A DNA stretch of 62,500 nt, taken from NCBI GenBank assembly GCA_015231825.1, contig JADGAV010000022.1, forward strand, positions 1 to 62,500, written 5' to 3'. Source of the DNA: SAR324 cluster bacterium (GTDB lineage Bacteria > SAR324 > NAC60-12). The position numbers were made by a program, and so were the translations under genes. Position 1 is the first letter of the stretch, and the number at the start of each line of letters is the position of its first letter. The notes beneath the pieces are model-generated. The model saw only the letters and a list, made by a program, of their open reading frames with translations, was not told where the DNA came from and made no database searches. Below are positions 9,026 through 16,688 of the stretch, piece after piece.

Positions 9026-9571
9026 ATGAGCGAGACTTCAATTCTCCTGGTTGCAGAGATTTTTAAGAAATCCATCCAGGAAGTAATTGCCCGTTCCTGC
9101 AATCTGGACGTGCCGGCGGCAAAAACCGCCCAAATCATTCCCAATGTAGGAATTTCTAAAGAAATCGGTTCCTTTGTCAGTTTTGATGGGGATTACAGCG
9201 GCCTGATGGTACTCAATTTTGAAGGAGAAGCAGCATTGGAAATCGTGACGACCTCTCTGAAAGTGATGGGTATGCCTGCAGAAGATATTCCTTCTCATTA
9301 TCTCTCTGATGATGTCGTCAATACCATCGGTGAATTGACCAACCATATTATTGGAAAAGCCCGCACCACTATGCAGAGCACTTACGACCTGACCGCTCAT
9401 TCCAATATACCTGCTGTGGTTCCGGTCACTGCTCCCATCGGGCTGGTCTTCAAAGCAGCTACCTTAGACGGCAACAGCTGCGTGCGTATCGTTTTTCGTA
9501 CCCCTCAAAATCATCATTTTCATATGGAAATGACCACCGAACCTTCCTTGTTTGTCCCTCTCCTGAGCTGA
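9026..9571 (+). CDS. CheX-like chemotaxis phosphatase
   Basis: The protein has 181 residues. The stretch DDVVNTIGELTNHIIGKA (about 95-112) carries the E-x2-N signature of the CheC/CheX/FliY family, with Glu103 and Asn106; in CheX these residues dephosphorylate CheY-P. The surrounding pattern (beta-rich N-half with SGLMVLNFEGEAA, GLVFKAATLDGN after the motif) fits a CheX fold. It would act in the cytoplasm to end signals from CheA kinases such as the one at 55.5 kb. Related proteins also occur as stand-alone DUF3334 members, which is the main alternative. GAGGACAGTTT before the ATG gives a reasonable ribosome site. No partner gene is adjacent. Confidence 0.7.
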   Translation: MSETSILLVAEIFKKSIQEVIARSCNLDVPAAKTAQIIPNVGISKEIGSFVSFDGDYSGLMVLNFEGEAALEIVTTSLKVMGMPAEDIPSHYLSDDVVNTIGELTNHIIGKARTTMQSTYDLTAHSNIPAVVPVTAPIGLVFKAATLDGNSCVRIVFRTPQNHHFHMEMTTEPSLFVPLLS

Positions 9572-9669
9572 GGTTTACATTTTTCCGGAAAAGAGACACT
9601 TGTGACTCTAATGACGGCGCCTCAGGGTTCATAATTCCTTAAAATTTACGGATCTTGTCAAGCGGTTTT

Positions 9670-9692
9670 TGCCGGATTTCGGTAATCCGGCA
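9670..9692. repeat. Perfect 9-bp inverted repeat upstream of the FGE-fold gene
   Basis: TGCCGGATT at 9670-9678 and AATCCGGCA at 9684-9692 form a perfect GC-rich stem with the 5-nt loop TCGGT. No T run follows on either strand, so it does not look like an intrinsic terminator. It lies about 90 bp before the start codon at 9783 and could be an operator or a 5' leader hairpin. Confidence 0.4.
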
Positions 9693-9782
9693 GCACCTTG
9701 TCGGAGTCATGTATTGGCATGTCCTTTGCTTTTCTCTGAGAGACAATCTGATTATGATAATCCTCTTGGAGAAACAGGCAAA

Positions 9783-10820
9783 ATGCAAAACTTCACGACT
9801 TTGAAGCTGCTAATTCTGATCGCCCTGGGAAGTTCCTTTCCCTGGACCGGTTATTCTGCCGATGTGGAATCTGTATACGGCAAAGATGACCGTCCAATGG
9901 TTTTGATTGAGGGAAATTCGTTCATCATGGGGAATAGTGGAATCGAAGACGAAACGCCGCCCCATCGGGTTTTGCTCAGTGATTACTACATGGATCAGTA
10001 TGAAGTCTCTATTTTGGATTATCAGCTTTATATTAAAGAAACCAAGAAGGAGATTCCCAAACATGGTGCGGGAATCATTCCGATCCTGAATAAAGTTCCT
10101 TTGTTTTACAAAGAACCTGATTTGTTTCAGCTGCGCAAGGGTGAGCTGCTTTTTAGTGCAGGAGGATTTCGAACCTTAACCGAAAGCATGAACTATAAAC
10201 CCTACAAATGGGCCAGTGGCAATGCAGATGATGAACCCGCCTATGTCTCCGCCAAAGATGTGGAATTTGTGCTGACGCTTCACCCAGACTACCTCGCAGA
10301 ACCTGCAAAGGATGTTTGGTTGTTCAATGTCAATCCCGAATATCCGATTGTTGCCGTAACCTGGCAGCAATCCATGGATTATTGTCGACACTATGGCAAG
10401 CGTCTTCCCACGGAAGCAGAATGGGAATATGCAGCACGCGGAGGAAACAAAAAGGGAAAATACCCCTGGGGCGACGAATCCCCAGTCGGCAAAGCGACTT
10501 TTAAAACATCGGATGTGACTCGTACCCGCCCGGAAGCGATAGGTTCATTTCCCCCCAATGGATTTGGACTTTATGATATGGCAGGAAATGTGTGGGAATG
10601 GGTCGCGGACTGGTATTCAGAAACCTATTATATTGAAACCTATCGGGAAAACCAGCAGGTCCTCAATCCCTACAACAATGTCGTCAGTGGCGACAAAGTG
10701 CTGCGCGGAGGAGGTTGGACATCAGTTGCAGAAGATCTCCGGGTGAGCAACCGAAATCATCGATCTCCTGACAAACCTAAATTGAATATCGGATTTCGCT
10801 GTGCCCTCACGGCGAAGTAA
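9783..10820 (+). CDS. Secreted FGE-sulfatase-fold protein lacking catalytic cysteines
   Basis: The start at 9783 gives MQNFTTLKLLILIALGSS, a signal peptide, and GGAGA lies 11 bp upstream; the longer frame from 9669 has no such logic. The mature part matches the formylglycine-generating-enzyme (SUMF1/PvdO) fold: MVLIEGNSFIMGNS with ETPPHRV at the front, RLPTEAEWEYAARGG in the middle, then DMAGNVWEWVADWY, LRGGGW and NIGFRCAL at the end. Genuine FGEs use a Cys pair after RGGSW. Here that segment reads GGWTSVAEDLRVSNRN, with no Cys, so copper-dependent formylglycine formation is not expected. Catalysis-free or differently active relatives occur as exported or lipoprotein-like proteins. An insert of about 120 residues separates the two conserved blocks. 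It heads the group running to 16612. Confidence 0.82.
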   Translation: MQNFTTLKLLILIALGSSFPWTGYSADVESVYGKDDRPMVLIEGNSFIMGNSGIEDETPPHRVLLSDYYMDQYEVSILDYQLYIKETKKEIPKHGAGIIPILNKVPLFYKEPDLFQLRKGELLFSAGGFRTLTESMNYKPYKWASGNADDEPAYVSAKDVEFVLTLHPDYLAEPAKDVWLFNVNPEYPIVAVTWQQSMDYCRHYGKRLPTEAEWEYAARGGNKKGKYPWGDESPVGKATFKTSDVTRTRPEAIGSFPPNGFGLYDMAGNVWEWVADWYSETYYIETYRENQQVLNPYNNVVSGDKVLRGGGWTSVAEDLRVSNRNHRSPDKPKLNIGFRCALTAK

Positions 10821-10867
10821 TCGGAATTGTTTCGATTCCATTTCAACCCCAATCAAGAGAAATAGCT

Positions 10868-12202
10868 ATGAAATACGCCGCAATTTTTATCACTGGAATA
10901 CTAGTCCTGGTCGGATGCACCAGTACCGAACGTAAAGAAATTCGAAGAAGAACCCCAAATTTTGTAGCTGTCGAGAGCGATGCCCCTCAAACTGCCAAAA
11001 AAACGAAACGTCTCTCCCGTGTCAATCATCAGCTCCGTGTTGTTGCCCCGGCTAAAACGAAGAAAGATGAACAATGGATTTCTTATGCTGTCACTCAGGG
11101 AACAATGTTGATCCTGGATGGAGGCAAGCAGACTTTCGTTCCTTTTCAGGCAGGTCCTTTAAACAAGGAACTGGTGAGACAAATCATGGAAATAGATGAC
11201 CGCCACTTTGAATTGTTTGGTGGCTTTGAAGGATACCTCAACGGCAATGAAGTGACGATCACCTCGAAAGATGTTTATGATCAAAAACCGATTTACAAAT
11301 GGATCACTTCTGAAAATACGCGATATGCCGTCGAGATACCGGAAGTTGCACAGAATCGCTTCAACAATGGAAAATTCAAATATGTTGCCTTAGAAATTGC
11401 AAACATTAAAAATCCTGAAAAGAAATATTATTTTCATGTAGATCCCCGCAATATTGCGCGTCCTCTGGTTGTATTCCGTGATGATGCCAAAGTTCAGCGA
11501 GTGGTGATGGGCAACAGCGATGAGCTCAATCAGACCATCAATCAAAATTTATGGATCAACGAACCACCGAAGCAGACAGGACCGCAAATTGCGATTCCGG
11601 GTGACACATCTCCTCGGTCCATTCAGGTGCTTCATCTGGTACGACTCTATTTTTCCCCCCAGGAATCCGAGTTTTTTGACCCCAAATATGAGGTTCAAGA
11701 AGTAAAAAAATCAGAAACTGACAAGAAAAATCTGATTCTGGCAGGGCGTTTCACCGGAGAAGGAGTGATTACCGGAAAATTTGAAAAAGGTTCCCGTTCT
11801 GAAATTTTTGATGCCAACAGCACCGTCCAGTACCATTTCAAGCAAAATGCTTTGACTGCAGGACGTGGCGGAATTCAAGACAAACCCACTCGTATGGAAA
11901 TCGAATTTTTCACATTGAAGCTGGGACAGGATGAAGATCAATTGCGGCTGGCCATGCAGCAGGCACAATACAAAAGCCAGCAGCAGCTCAACGTCTATTT
12001 CACCAATAACGGAAAACGCCTCAGCGAAATTGCTGACTTCAATTTCTCATTAAAACGTGTTGATGATGCGGCAAAATTAGCACAGATCAAGCAGCAAAAA
12101 TTGCGTCCGAATCAACCGGACGGCAGTTTCACAACTCCGCACCATCTCGCATCTGCTGTTCTGGAACTGGATTTGAAAGCCGCCAAAAAAATCATCCGAT
12201 AG
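10868..12202 (+). CDS. Outer-membrane-type lipoprotein of unknown function
   Basis: The 444-residue precursor starts with a short signal peptide ending in the lipobox LVGC (Cys17) followed by Thr, which predicts lipidation and Lol export to the outer membrane. The next 50 residues are basic and low complexity. The remainder is beta-rich (TMLILDGGKQTFVPF, KFKYVALEIANIKNPEKKYYFHVDP). I find no named family. It follows the FGE-fold gene by 47 bp with an AGAGAAATAGCT ribosome region, and precedes a membrane protein and a large anchored repeat protein. The set reads as an envelope assembly. An intrinsic terminator-like structure lies about 65-145 bp after its stop. Confidence 0.7.
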   Translation: MKYAAIFITGILVLVGCTSTERKEIRRRTPNFVAVESDAPQTAKKTKRLSRVNHQLRVVAPAKTKKDEQWISYAVTQGTMLILDGGKQTFVPFQAGPLNKELVRQIMEIDDRHFELFGGFEGYLNGNEVTITSKDVYDQKPIYKWITSENTRYAVEIPEVAQNRFNNGKFKYVALEIANIKNPEKKYYFHVDPRNIARPLVVFRDDAKVQRVVMGNSDELNQTINQNLWINEPPKQTGPQIAIPGDTSPRSIQVLHLVRLYFSPQESEFFDPKYEVQEVKKSETDKKNLILAGRFTGEGVITGKFEKGSRSEIFDANSTVQYHFKQNALTAGRGGIQDKPTRMEIEFFTLKLGQDEDQLRLAMQQAQYKSQQQLNVYFTNNGKRLSEIADFNFSLKRVDDAAKLAQIKQQKLRPNQPDGSFTTPHHLASAVLELDLKAAKKIIR

Positions 12203-12268
12203 CCTGTTGCGGGAACTCTTTTCAAACGCCCGATACTTCGGAGATCTTATCCGAACACCCTACCCGAA

Positions 12269-12345
12269 TTCTACAAGATCAGGGCATACTCTCTGCATTA
12301 CCTGATCTTGTAGAAAAAACCGATTCAAGAAGATCAGGATCGGTT
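12269..12345 (+). promoter_or_regulatory. Attenuator-like RNA: two mutually exclusive foldings
   Basis: Arm 12269-12283 (TTCTACAAGATCAGG) pairs perfectly with 12301-12315 across a 17-nt loop. The same downstream arm can instead pair over 9 bp (CCTGATCTT, 12301-12309) with AAGATCAGG at 12330-12338. That second pairing crosses the terminator stem 12318-12324/12339-12345, so the two cannot normally coexist. If the first hairpin forms, the terminator is free; if the first arm is occupied, the second pairing disrupts it. It lies 107-184 bp before the membrane-protein gene at 12453. The pairings are read from sequence; the regulatory role is inferred. Confidence 0.45.
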
Positions 12346-12350
12346 CTTTT
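12318..12350 (+). terminator. Rho-independent terminator after the lipoprotein gene
   Basis: AACCGAT at 12318-12324 and ATCGGTT at 12339-12345 form a 7-bp stem with a 14-nt loop, followed by CTTTTT; with one mismatch the upstream A run can extend the stem into the T run. It is oriented for plus-strand transcripts from the lipoprotein gene. Confidence 0.55.
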
Positions 12351-12452
12351 TAAAGTTTTTCAATTTTCAAATAAATTTCGAAATTTTTCCAGAACCGCAT
12401 TCGTTCTGAAACGCAACTCTTCCCATTTAAACAGTCTTACATAGAGGTCACC

Positions 12453-13016
12453 ATGGTTGATGGATTCAAAAACACTCCGATGTCAATTCGTGCAGGAGTA
12501 CTTGTTTACCTGGCAATTATTCTGGCAGGAGGAGTCTACTTGGCGCTGGAAGAAATGATGTATGCCATACCGGTTATTGCCACCGGACTGATCGGGGCCT
12601 TTTTTGCGATTTATCAACAGGGACGCATGACGGTCATTTCAGCACTGCTGGGACTGACTTTTAATCTTGTCCTGCTTTTCGGCGTAGCCGCCGAAGAAAT
12701 CTTTATGGCGATTCAAAATGGTCAGATTCCAAACCTGCACTATGGCCTGCCTCTGGTAGTAGGGTTGTTCGGATATATGCTTGGTCAGGTCAATCAGCTT
12801 TTTTACGAGGGTCAGACAGATCCCAATGGACTGCCTGAAAATGTCCGCATCATGCGTCCTGGTCTGCCTTCCAAAAAGGATCTCGCGGAACTGGAAAGTC
12901 AAATCTCATCAACGGTTTCCCGTGCAATAGCAGATGGAATCGCAGAAGGATTGAGTGAAGGCCTTCAAAATGCCCTTCAACCCAACCGTACTTCTGTAGA
13001 ACGTAAATCAGCCTAA
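12453..13016 (+). CDS. Four-helix inner-membrane protein with amphipathic tail
   Basis: The 187 residues contain four hydrophobic helices, at roughly 14-33, 36-54, 60-80 and 94-112, then a soluble tail. The tail LESQISSTVSRAIADGIAEGLSEGLQNAL is an amphipathic helix that may oligomerise. AGAGGTCACC before the ATG is an acceptable ribosome site. I do not recognise a family. It is 32 bp upstream of the large repeat protein, so the two are almost certainly one transcript and may form a membrane complex; the size and topology would suit an accessory or energy-coupling subunit, but this is only inferred from position. Confidence 0.65.
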   Translation: MVDGFKNTPMSIRAGVLVYLAIILAGGVYLALEEMMYAIPVIATGLIGAFFAIYQQGRMTVISALLGLTFNLVLLFGVAAEEIFMAIQNGQIPNLHYGLPLVVGLFGYMLGQVNQLFYEGQTDPNGLPENVRIMRPGLPSKKDLAELESQISSTVSRAIADGIAEGLSEGLQNALQPNRTSVERKSA

Positions 13017-13048
13017 AAACCATCCACCCTTTCAAAATGAGGTTTGCT

Positions 13049-16000
13049 ATGAGACAGCAGGGATCTTTAATCACAACACTACTGGTTATTCTGGAATCAA
13101 TTGCAGTGGTGGGATTTTTATTCCTCATTTTTGCAGTCAGCTCCAGCAGCAACATTGGAAAATATGAATACCGATTACAAATCAAAAGCAGCGGAGGCGA
13201 ATTGCAGCCCCTGGCCAGCGCGGTGATTTGGGCAGTGGACAAGGAAAAGCAGCTCTCTTTTCACACGGATGAGCAAGGCATTTCTCACTTTCGGACGCGG
13301 CATTCGCTGGATTCAGTCACCGTTTCCGCCTCCAACCATTTCACCCAGTCTTTTTTTGTAGACGAAGCAAAGGAGGGTGCGGTTTACGAAAGCACTTTTG
13401 TTCTGAAGACGGTTGAAAAAGAAACCGCAGATACCCTGACCCAGACAATCAAGACCATTGCGGTGATTGACGAACAGAAACAGCCCATTACCAATGCCCT
13501 GGTGACGCTCATTTCCGAATCTCCTGCACAGTCTTTTCAATACGATCTCACTCATGAATCCTATCCCCTGTTGATCACTGACTTGAAGCAGGACGTTCGC
13601 TACAGTGTCTCTGCACCGGGTTATGTGGCCCGGTTTGATGTCGCATACAATGAGTTCTCACCAGTCGTGATGTTGAAAAGACAGCCCAATCTGAATTTCC
13701 CTTATGAGTTCAGAGTTTCTGTTTATGATCAGGGAGAAAACGCTTCCTTCTCTGCTTTGGATGACCTCATGATGCAGACCGATGCGGTTTCGGAGAAAAC
13801 TAAAAAAGCACTGGATACAGCAACTTTATTTGTAGACCAGGGAGCGGTGATTAAAAATGCTCTCGGCAGTTTCCAGATTTTTTCCAGAAAAGCGGAAAAT
13901 GTGGTAGAAGTTCATGCCCCTCAGTATCTCTCGCAAAATTTGAACTTGATCCATGAACGCCAGGGAGACAATCACTACCGTGTTTTTTTGAAAAAAGATC
14001 AGAAACTGTTTTCTCACCAGATTGTGGTCAAGACCCATGACAACAACAGTCCGATTTCCGCACATCTGCAGACTGAAGCAAAAGCGGCAATTCAAAAAAC
14101 AGACGTCGGTGTTTACCAGATTCACACCAGTGAATCGAGTTTCCAATTGAAGCTTGAAGCAGCAGGATACAAATCTCAGGAAATAGATATCTCTCCTGAA
14201 AAACAAAAATCCTATCAGGTGGCGATGCAGCCAATCGTCGAACGCACTTATTCTGTTCGGGTGACAGGTCGCGAAGAGCAGCCCATTGCTGATGCAGTCG
14301 TCACCATTCTCGGAAATCAGCCCCGAACAAAAAGAACGGACGAAAAAGGGATCGCGGTTTTGAAAGCATCAGATCAGGTTTCAAAAGCTCTGCTGGCGGC
14401 TCCGGGGTATATTACCCAAACCGTCGACCTGCCAACTCATCAAATGCAGGAAAGTCTTGTTTCTGCTTCCTATCAATTGAAAGTCAATCCGATGTCAGAC
14501 ATTACCCATACAATCCGGGTGACTGTCGTGAACGAAGAAGGAAAATTGTTGACCGCCAATGTTTCAGGAAACGCAGGTTTTGTTTCTCAGGAAAAATCAG
14601 GAATTTACAAAATTTTGAGTCCGACACTCAATTTGAAAATGAATGTGTCCGCCCCCGGTTATCAAGAACGAACAATTTGGTTTTCTGAAAAAAATCCAAG
14701 GGATTCATTGACGATCATGATGAAAAAGCTTGATGAACAGGTCGACCAGATGTCCGAAGCTGCTCATACCATTCAAGTTTATGTCCAGGACGAAGCTGGC
14801 AATCCGCTCGCGGCCAATGTGGCCAGTACAACTGGATTCGTTGCCCGTGAAGATCAAGGGGCATTTAAAATTTACAGTTCAAGCTATGACATGCAGATCA
14901 ACGTTTCTGCTCCAGGTTTTGAACATCATATTGAAACGCTTTCACAGGATACTCCCAAAGACTCCTTAAACATCACGCTGAAAAAAGAGGATGAGCAAAT
15001 TGGCATGATGGCATCAGCCAAACATACTTTTTTTGTCAATGTGACAGACGAGCAGAATAATTTGCTGAATGCAAATGTGACGAGTACCGAGGGTTTTGTC
15101 AGCAGGAAAAAAGATGGCAGCTATCGAATCTTCAGCCCGGTCCGAAATTTGAAAATGGATGTTTCTGCTGCAGGATATGAACCGCAAAGCATGGAGATCT
15201 CTGAAGTAAACCCTAAGAATTCGCTGACCATCGCCCTCAAAAAAGTGGGAGAGCAAGTGGACAAAATGGCATCAGCGAAACAAACGTTCCGCGTCCAGGT
15301 GGTCAACAAGCAGGGGAAACTATTGGCTGCCAATGTAGCCAGCTCTGCAGGTTTTGTCTCTCAAAATGCAGACGGGACGTATCAGATTTTCAGCCCTACC
15401 CGGGATTTGAAACTGAACGTCTCAGCAGCCGGTTATCGAAATCGGTCCCTGGATTTAGCTCAGAAAGATCAATCTGCTTTGATTTCGGTTTTACTGGAAA
15501 AAGTAGATGAAAACGTCGAGCAGATGGCTCATGCCACAAAAACCATCCATGTGAAGATTCTCAATGAAAAGGGAGAACTCCTCAATGGAAACGTTGCGAG
15601 CACCGCAGGCTTCGTTGCTCAAAAAGCGATAGGAATTTATCAGATTTTCAGTCCGACTCGAGATTTGAACGTGAAAGTTTCCGCGCCAGGCTACGAACAC
15701 CAAACTGTAGAACTCTCGAAATCCCGTCCCCAAAATTCCCTGACCATTGCGCTCAAAAAGGTGGACGAACGAATCAATAGAATCGCTTCTGCCAAACATA
15801 CCGTTGAGGTAAAAGTGACGAATAGCAAGGGAAAACTACTTGCAGCCAATTTAACCAGTAATGCCGGTTTTATTACACGGAAGACGGAAGGAACTTTTGA
15901 AATTTTCAGCCCGACTCGTGAACTGAAGGTGGCTGTTTCGGCAGACGGATTTCAGCCTCAAACCGTCGCTTTACCAAAGTCTAAAAATTCAATGATCATC

Positions 16001-16612
16001 AAATTGAAGGAGCTCGATGAACGAATTCATCAAATGTCTGATGCGACGCATTTGATTCGCGTCAAAGTGCTCGACGATCAAGGAAAACCGTTGGAAGCTG
16101 CCGTGGCCAGCACAGCCGGTTTTGTTTCTCAAGGACGCAGCGGCACTTTTAAGATTTTCAGCCCGACTTATGATATGCGGGTCAAAGTCTCGGCTCCCGG
16201 TTTTGAGCACAAAACTATTTCATTGACGCAAAAAAAGCCGCAACAGGACCTGACCGTAAAGCTTAAGAAAACTGAAAAAGGAGTGGTCTTGAATACGGAA
16301 GTGGGTGACCGCCTGATTCTCTCCAAAGGAGTGGTTTATCGAGTAGTTCAGCCGATCGACCAAAAAACCGTCAAGGTTTTTCGGCGAACCTCTCCTGACA
16401 AAGAAGAGTTCAATGACTATCCAGAAGGGCAGGTAATGAGTTTAGCGAAGTTCAATCGGGAAATTGAACTGGAAAAAAACCGTAAGAACTTCTTTGATGA
16501 AAACGTTTGGGTCACCGTCTATGCTTTGGATCGCAATGAGTATTTTCTCTTCAAAGACGTTTATCGCAAACAATGGTCCGAATACAAACTGGTTTATGCC
16601 AATCACCGTTAA
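13049..16612 (+). CDS. Large membrane-anchored protein with seven 86-residue carboxypeptidase-regulatory-like repeats
   Basis: TGAGG six bases before ATG 13049 favours that start over the ATG at 13037 (1187 rather than 1191 residues). An N-terminal anchor (LITTLLVILESIAVVGFLFLIFAV) is followed by about 440 residues of divergent Ig-like modules with CarboxypepD_reg/PEGA traits (DAVVTILGNQPRTKRTDEKG, LLAAPGYITQTVDL). Then come seven very regular repeats, each with HTxxVxVxxxxGxLLxANVxSxxGFV, a SPTxxLKxxVSAxGYE core, and a hydrophilic joint (DEQVDQM). A unique C-terminal domain of about 110 residues (GDRLILSKGVVYRVV onward) closes the protein. Such modules form rod-like beta-sandwich strings in cell envelopes. 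It is last in the 9.8-16.6 kb group. No enzymatic domain is visible; adhesin, spacer or envelope-bridging roles are possible. Confidence 0.72.
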   Translation: MRQQGSLITTLLVILESIAVVGFLFLIFAVSSSSNIGKYEYRLQIKSSGGELQPLASAVIWAVDKEKQLSFHTDEQGISHFRTRHSLDSVTVSASNHFTQSFFVDEAKEGAVYESTFVLKTVEKETADTLTQTIKTIAVIDEQKQPITNALVTLISESPAQSFQYDLTHESYPLLITDLKQDVRYSVSAPGYVARFDVAYNEFSPVVMLKRQPNLNFPYEFRVSVYDQGENASFSALDDLMMQTDAVSEKTKKALDTATLFVDQGAVIKNALGSFQIFSRKAENVVEVHAPQYLSQNLNLIHERQGDNHYRVFLKKDQKLFSHQIVVKTHDNNSPISAHLQTEAKAAIQKTDVGVYQIHTSESSFQLKLEAAGYKSQEIDISPEKQKSYQVAMQPIVERTYSVRVTGREEQPIADAVVTILGNQPRTKRTDEKGIAVLKASDQVSKALLAAPGYITQTVDLPTHQMQESLVSASYQLKVNPMSDITHTIRVTVVNEEGKLLTANVSGNAGFVSQEKSGIYKILSPTLNLKMNVSAPGYQERTIWFSEKNPRDSLTIMMKKLDEQVDQMSEAAHTIQVYVQDEAGNPLAANVASTTGFVAREDQGAFKIYSSSYDMQINVSAPGFEHHIETLSQDTPKDSLNITLKKEDEQIGMMASAKHTFFVNVTDEQNNLLNANVTSTEGFVSRKKDGSYRIFSPVRNLKMDVSAAGYEPQSMEISEVNPKNSLTIALKKVGEQVDKMASAKQTFRVQVVNKQGKLLAANVASSAGFVSQNADGTYQIFSPTRDLKLNVSAAGYRNRSLDLAQKDQSALISVLLEKVDENVEQMAHATKTIHVKILNEKGELLNGNVASTAGFVAQKAIGIYQIFSPTRDLNVKVSAPGYEHQTVELSKSRPQNSLTIALKKVDERINRIASAKHTVEVKVTNSKGKLLAANLTSNAGFITRKTEGTFEIFSPTRELKVAVSADGFQPQTVALPKSKNSMIIKLKELDERIHQMSDATHLIRVKVLDDQGKPLEAAVASTAGFVSQGRSGTFKIFSPTYDMRVKVSAPGFEHKTISLTQKKPQQDLTVKLKKTEKGVVLNTEVGDRLILSKGVVYRVVQPIDQKTVKVFRRTSPDKEEFNDYPEGQVMSLAKFNREIELEKNRKNFFDENVWVTVYALDRNEYFLFKDVYRKQWSEYKLVYANHR
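14492..16285 (+). repeat. Seven tandem in-frame coding repeats, 258-bp unit
   Basis: Equivalent positions of the units (the Met-Ser/Met-Ala or Ile-Ala before the HT core) fall at 14492, 14750, 15008, 15266, 15524, 15782 and 16034. Five intervals are exactly 258 bp and the last is 252 bp. The units differ in DNA and protein sequence, so the expansion is not recent. Confidence 0.85.
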
Positions 16613-16688
16613 AATGACTTGCTGCTTCTAAAGGTTTTGCCCGAGTTTTTGCAGTATGCTTGGTTGCTGCTGCAAGACTATTAAAAAA

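Noticed and set aside
9670..9692. Intrinsic terminator of the CheX-like gene
   Set aside because: The stem is perfect but is not followed by a T run on the plus strand.
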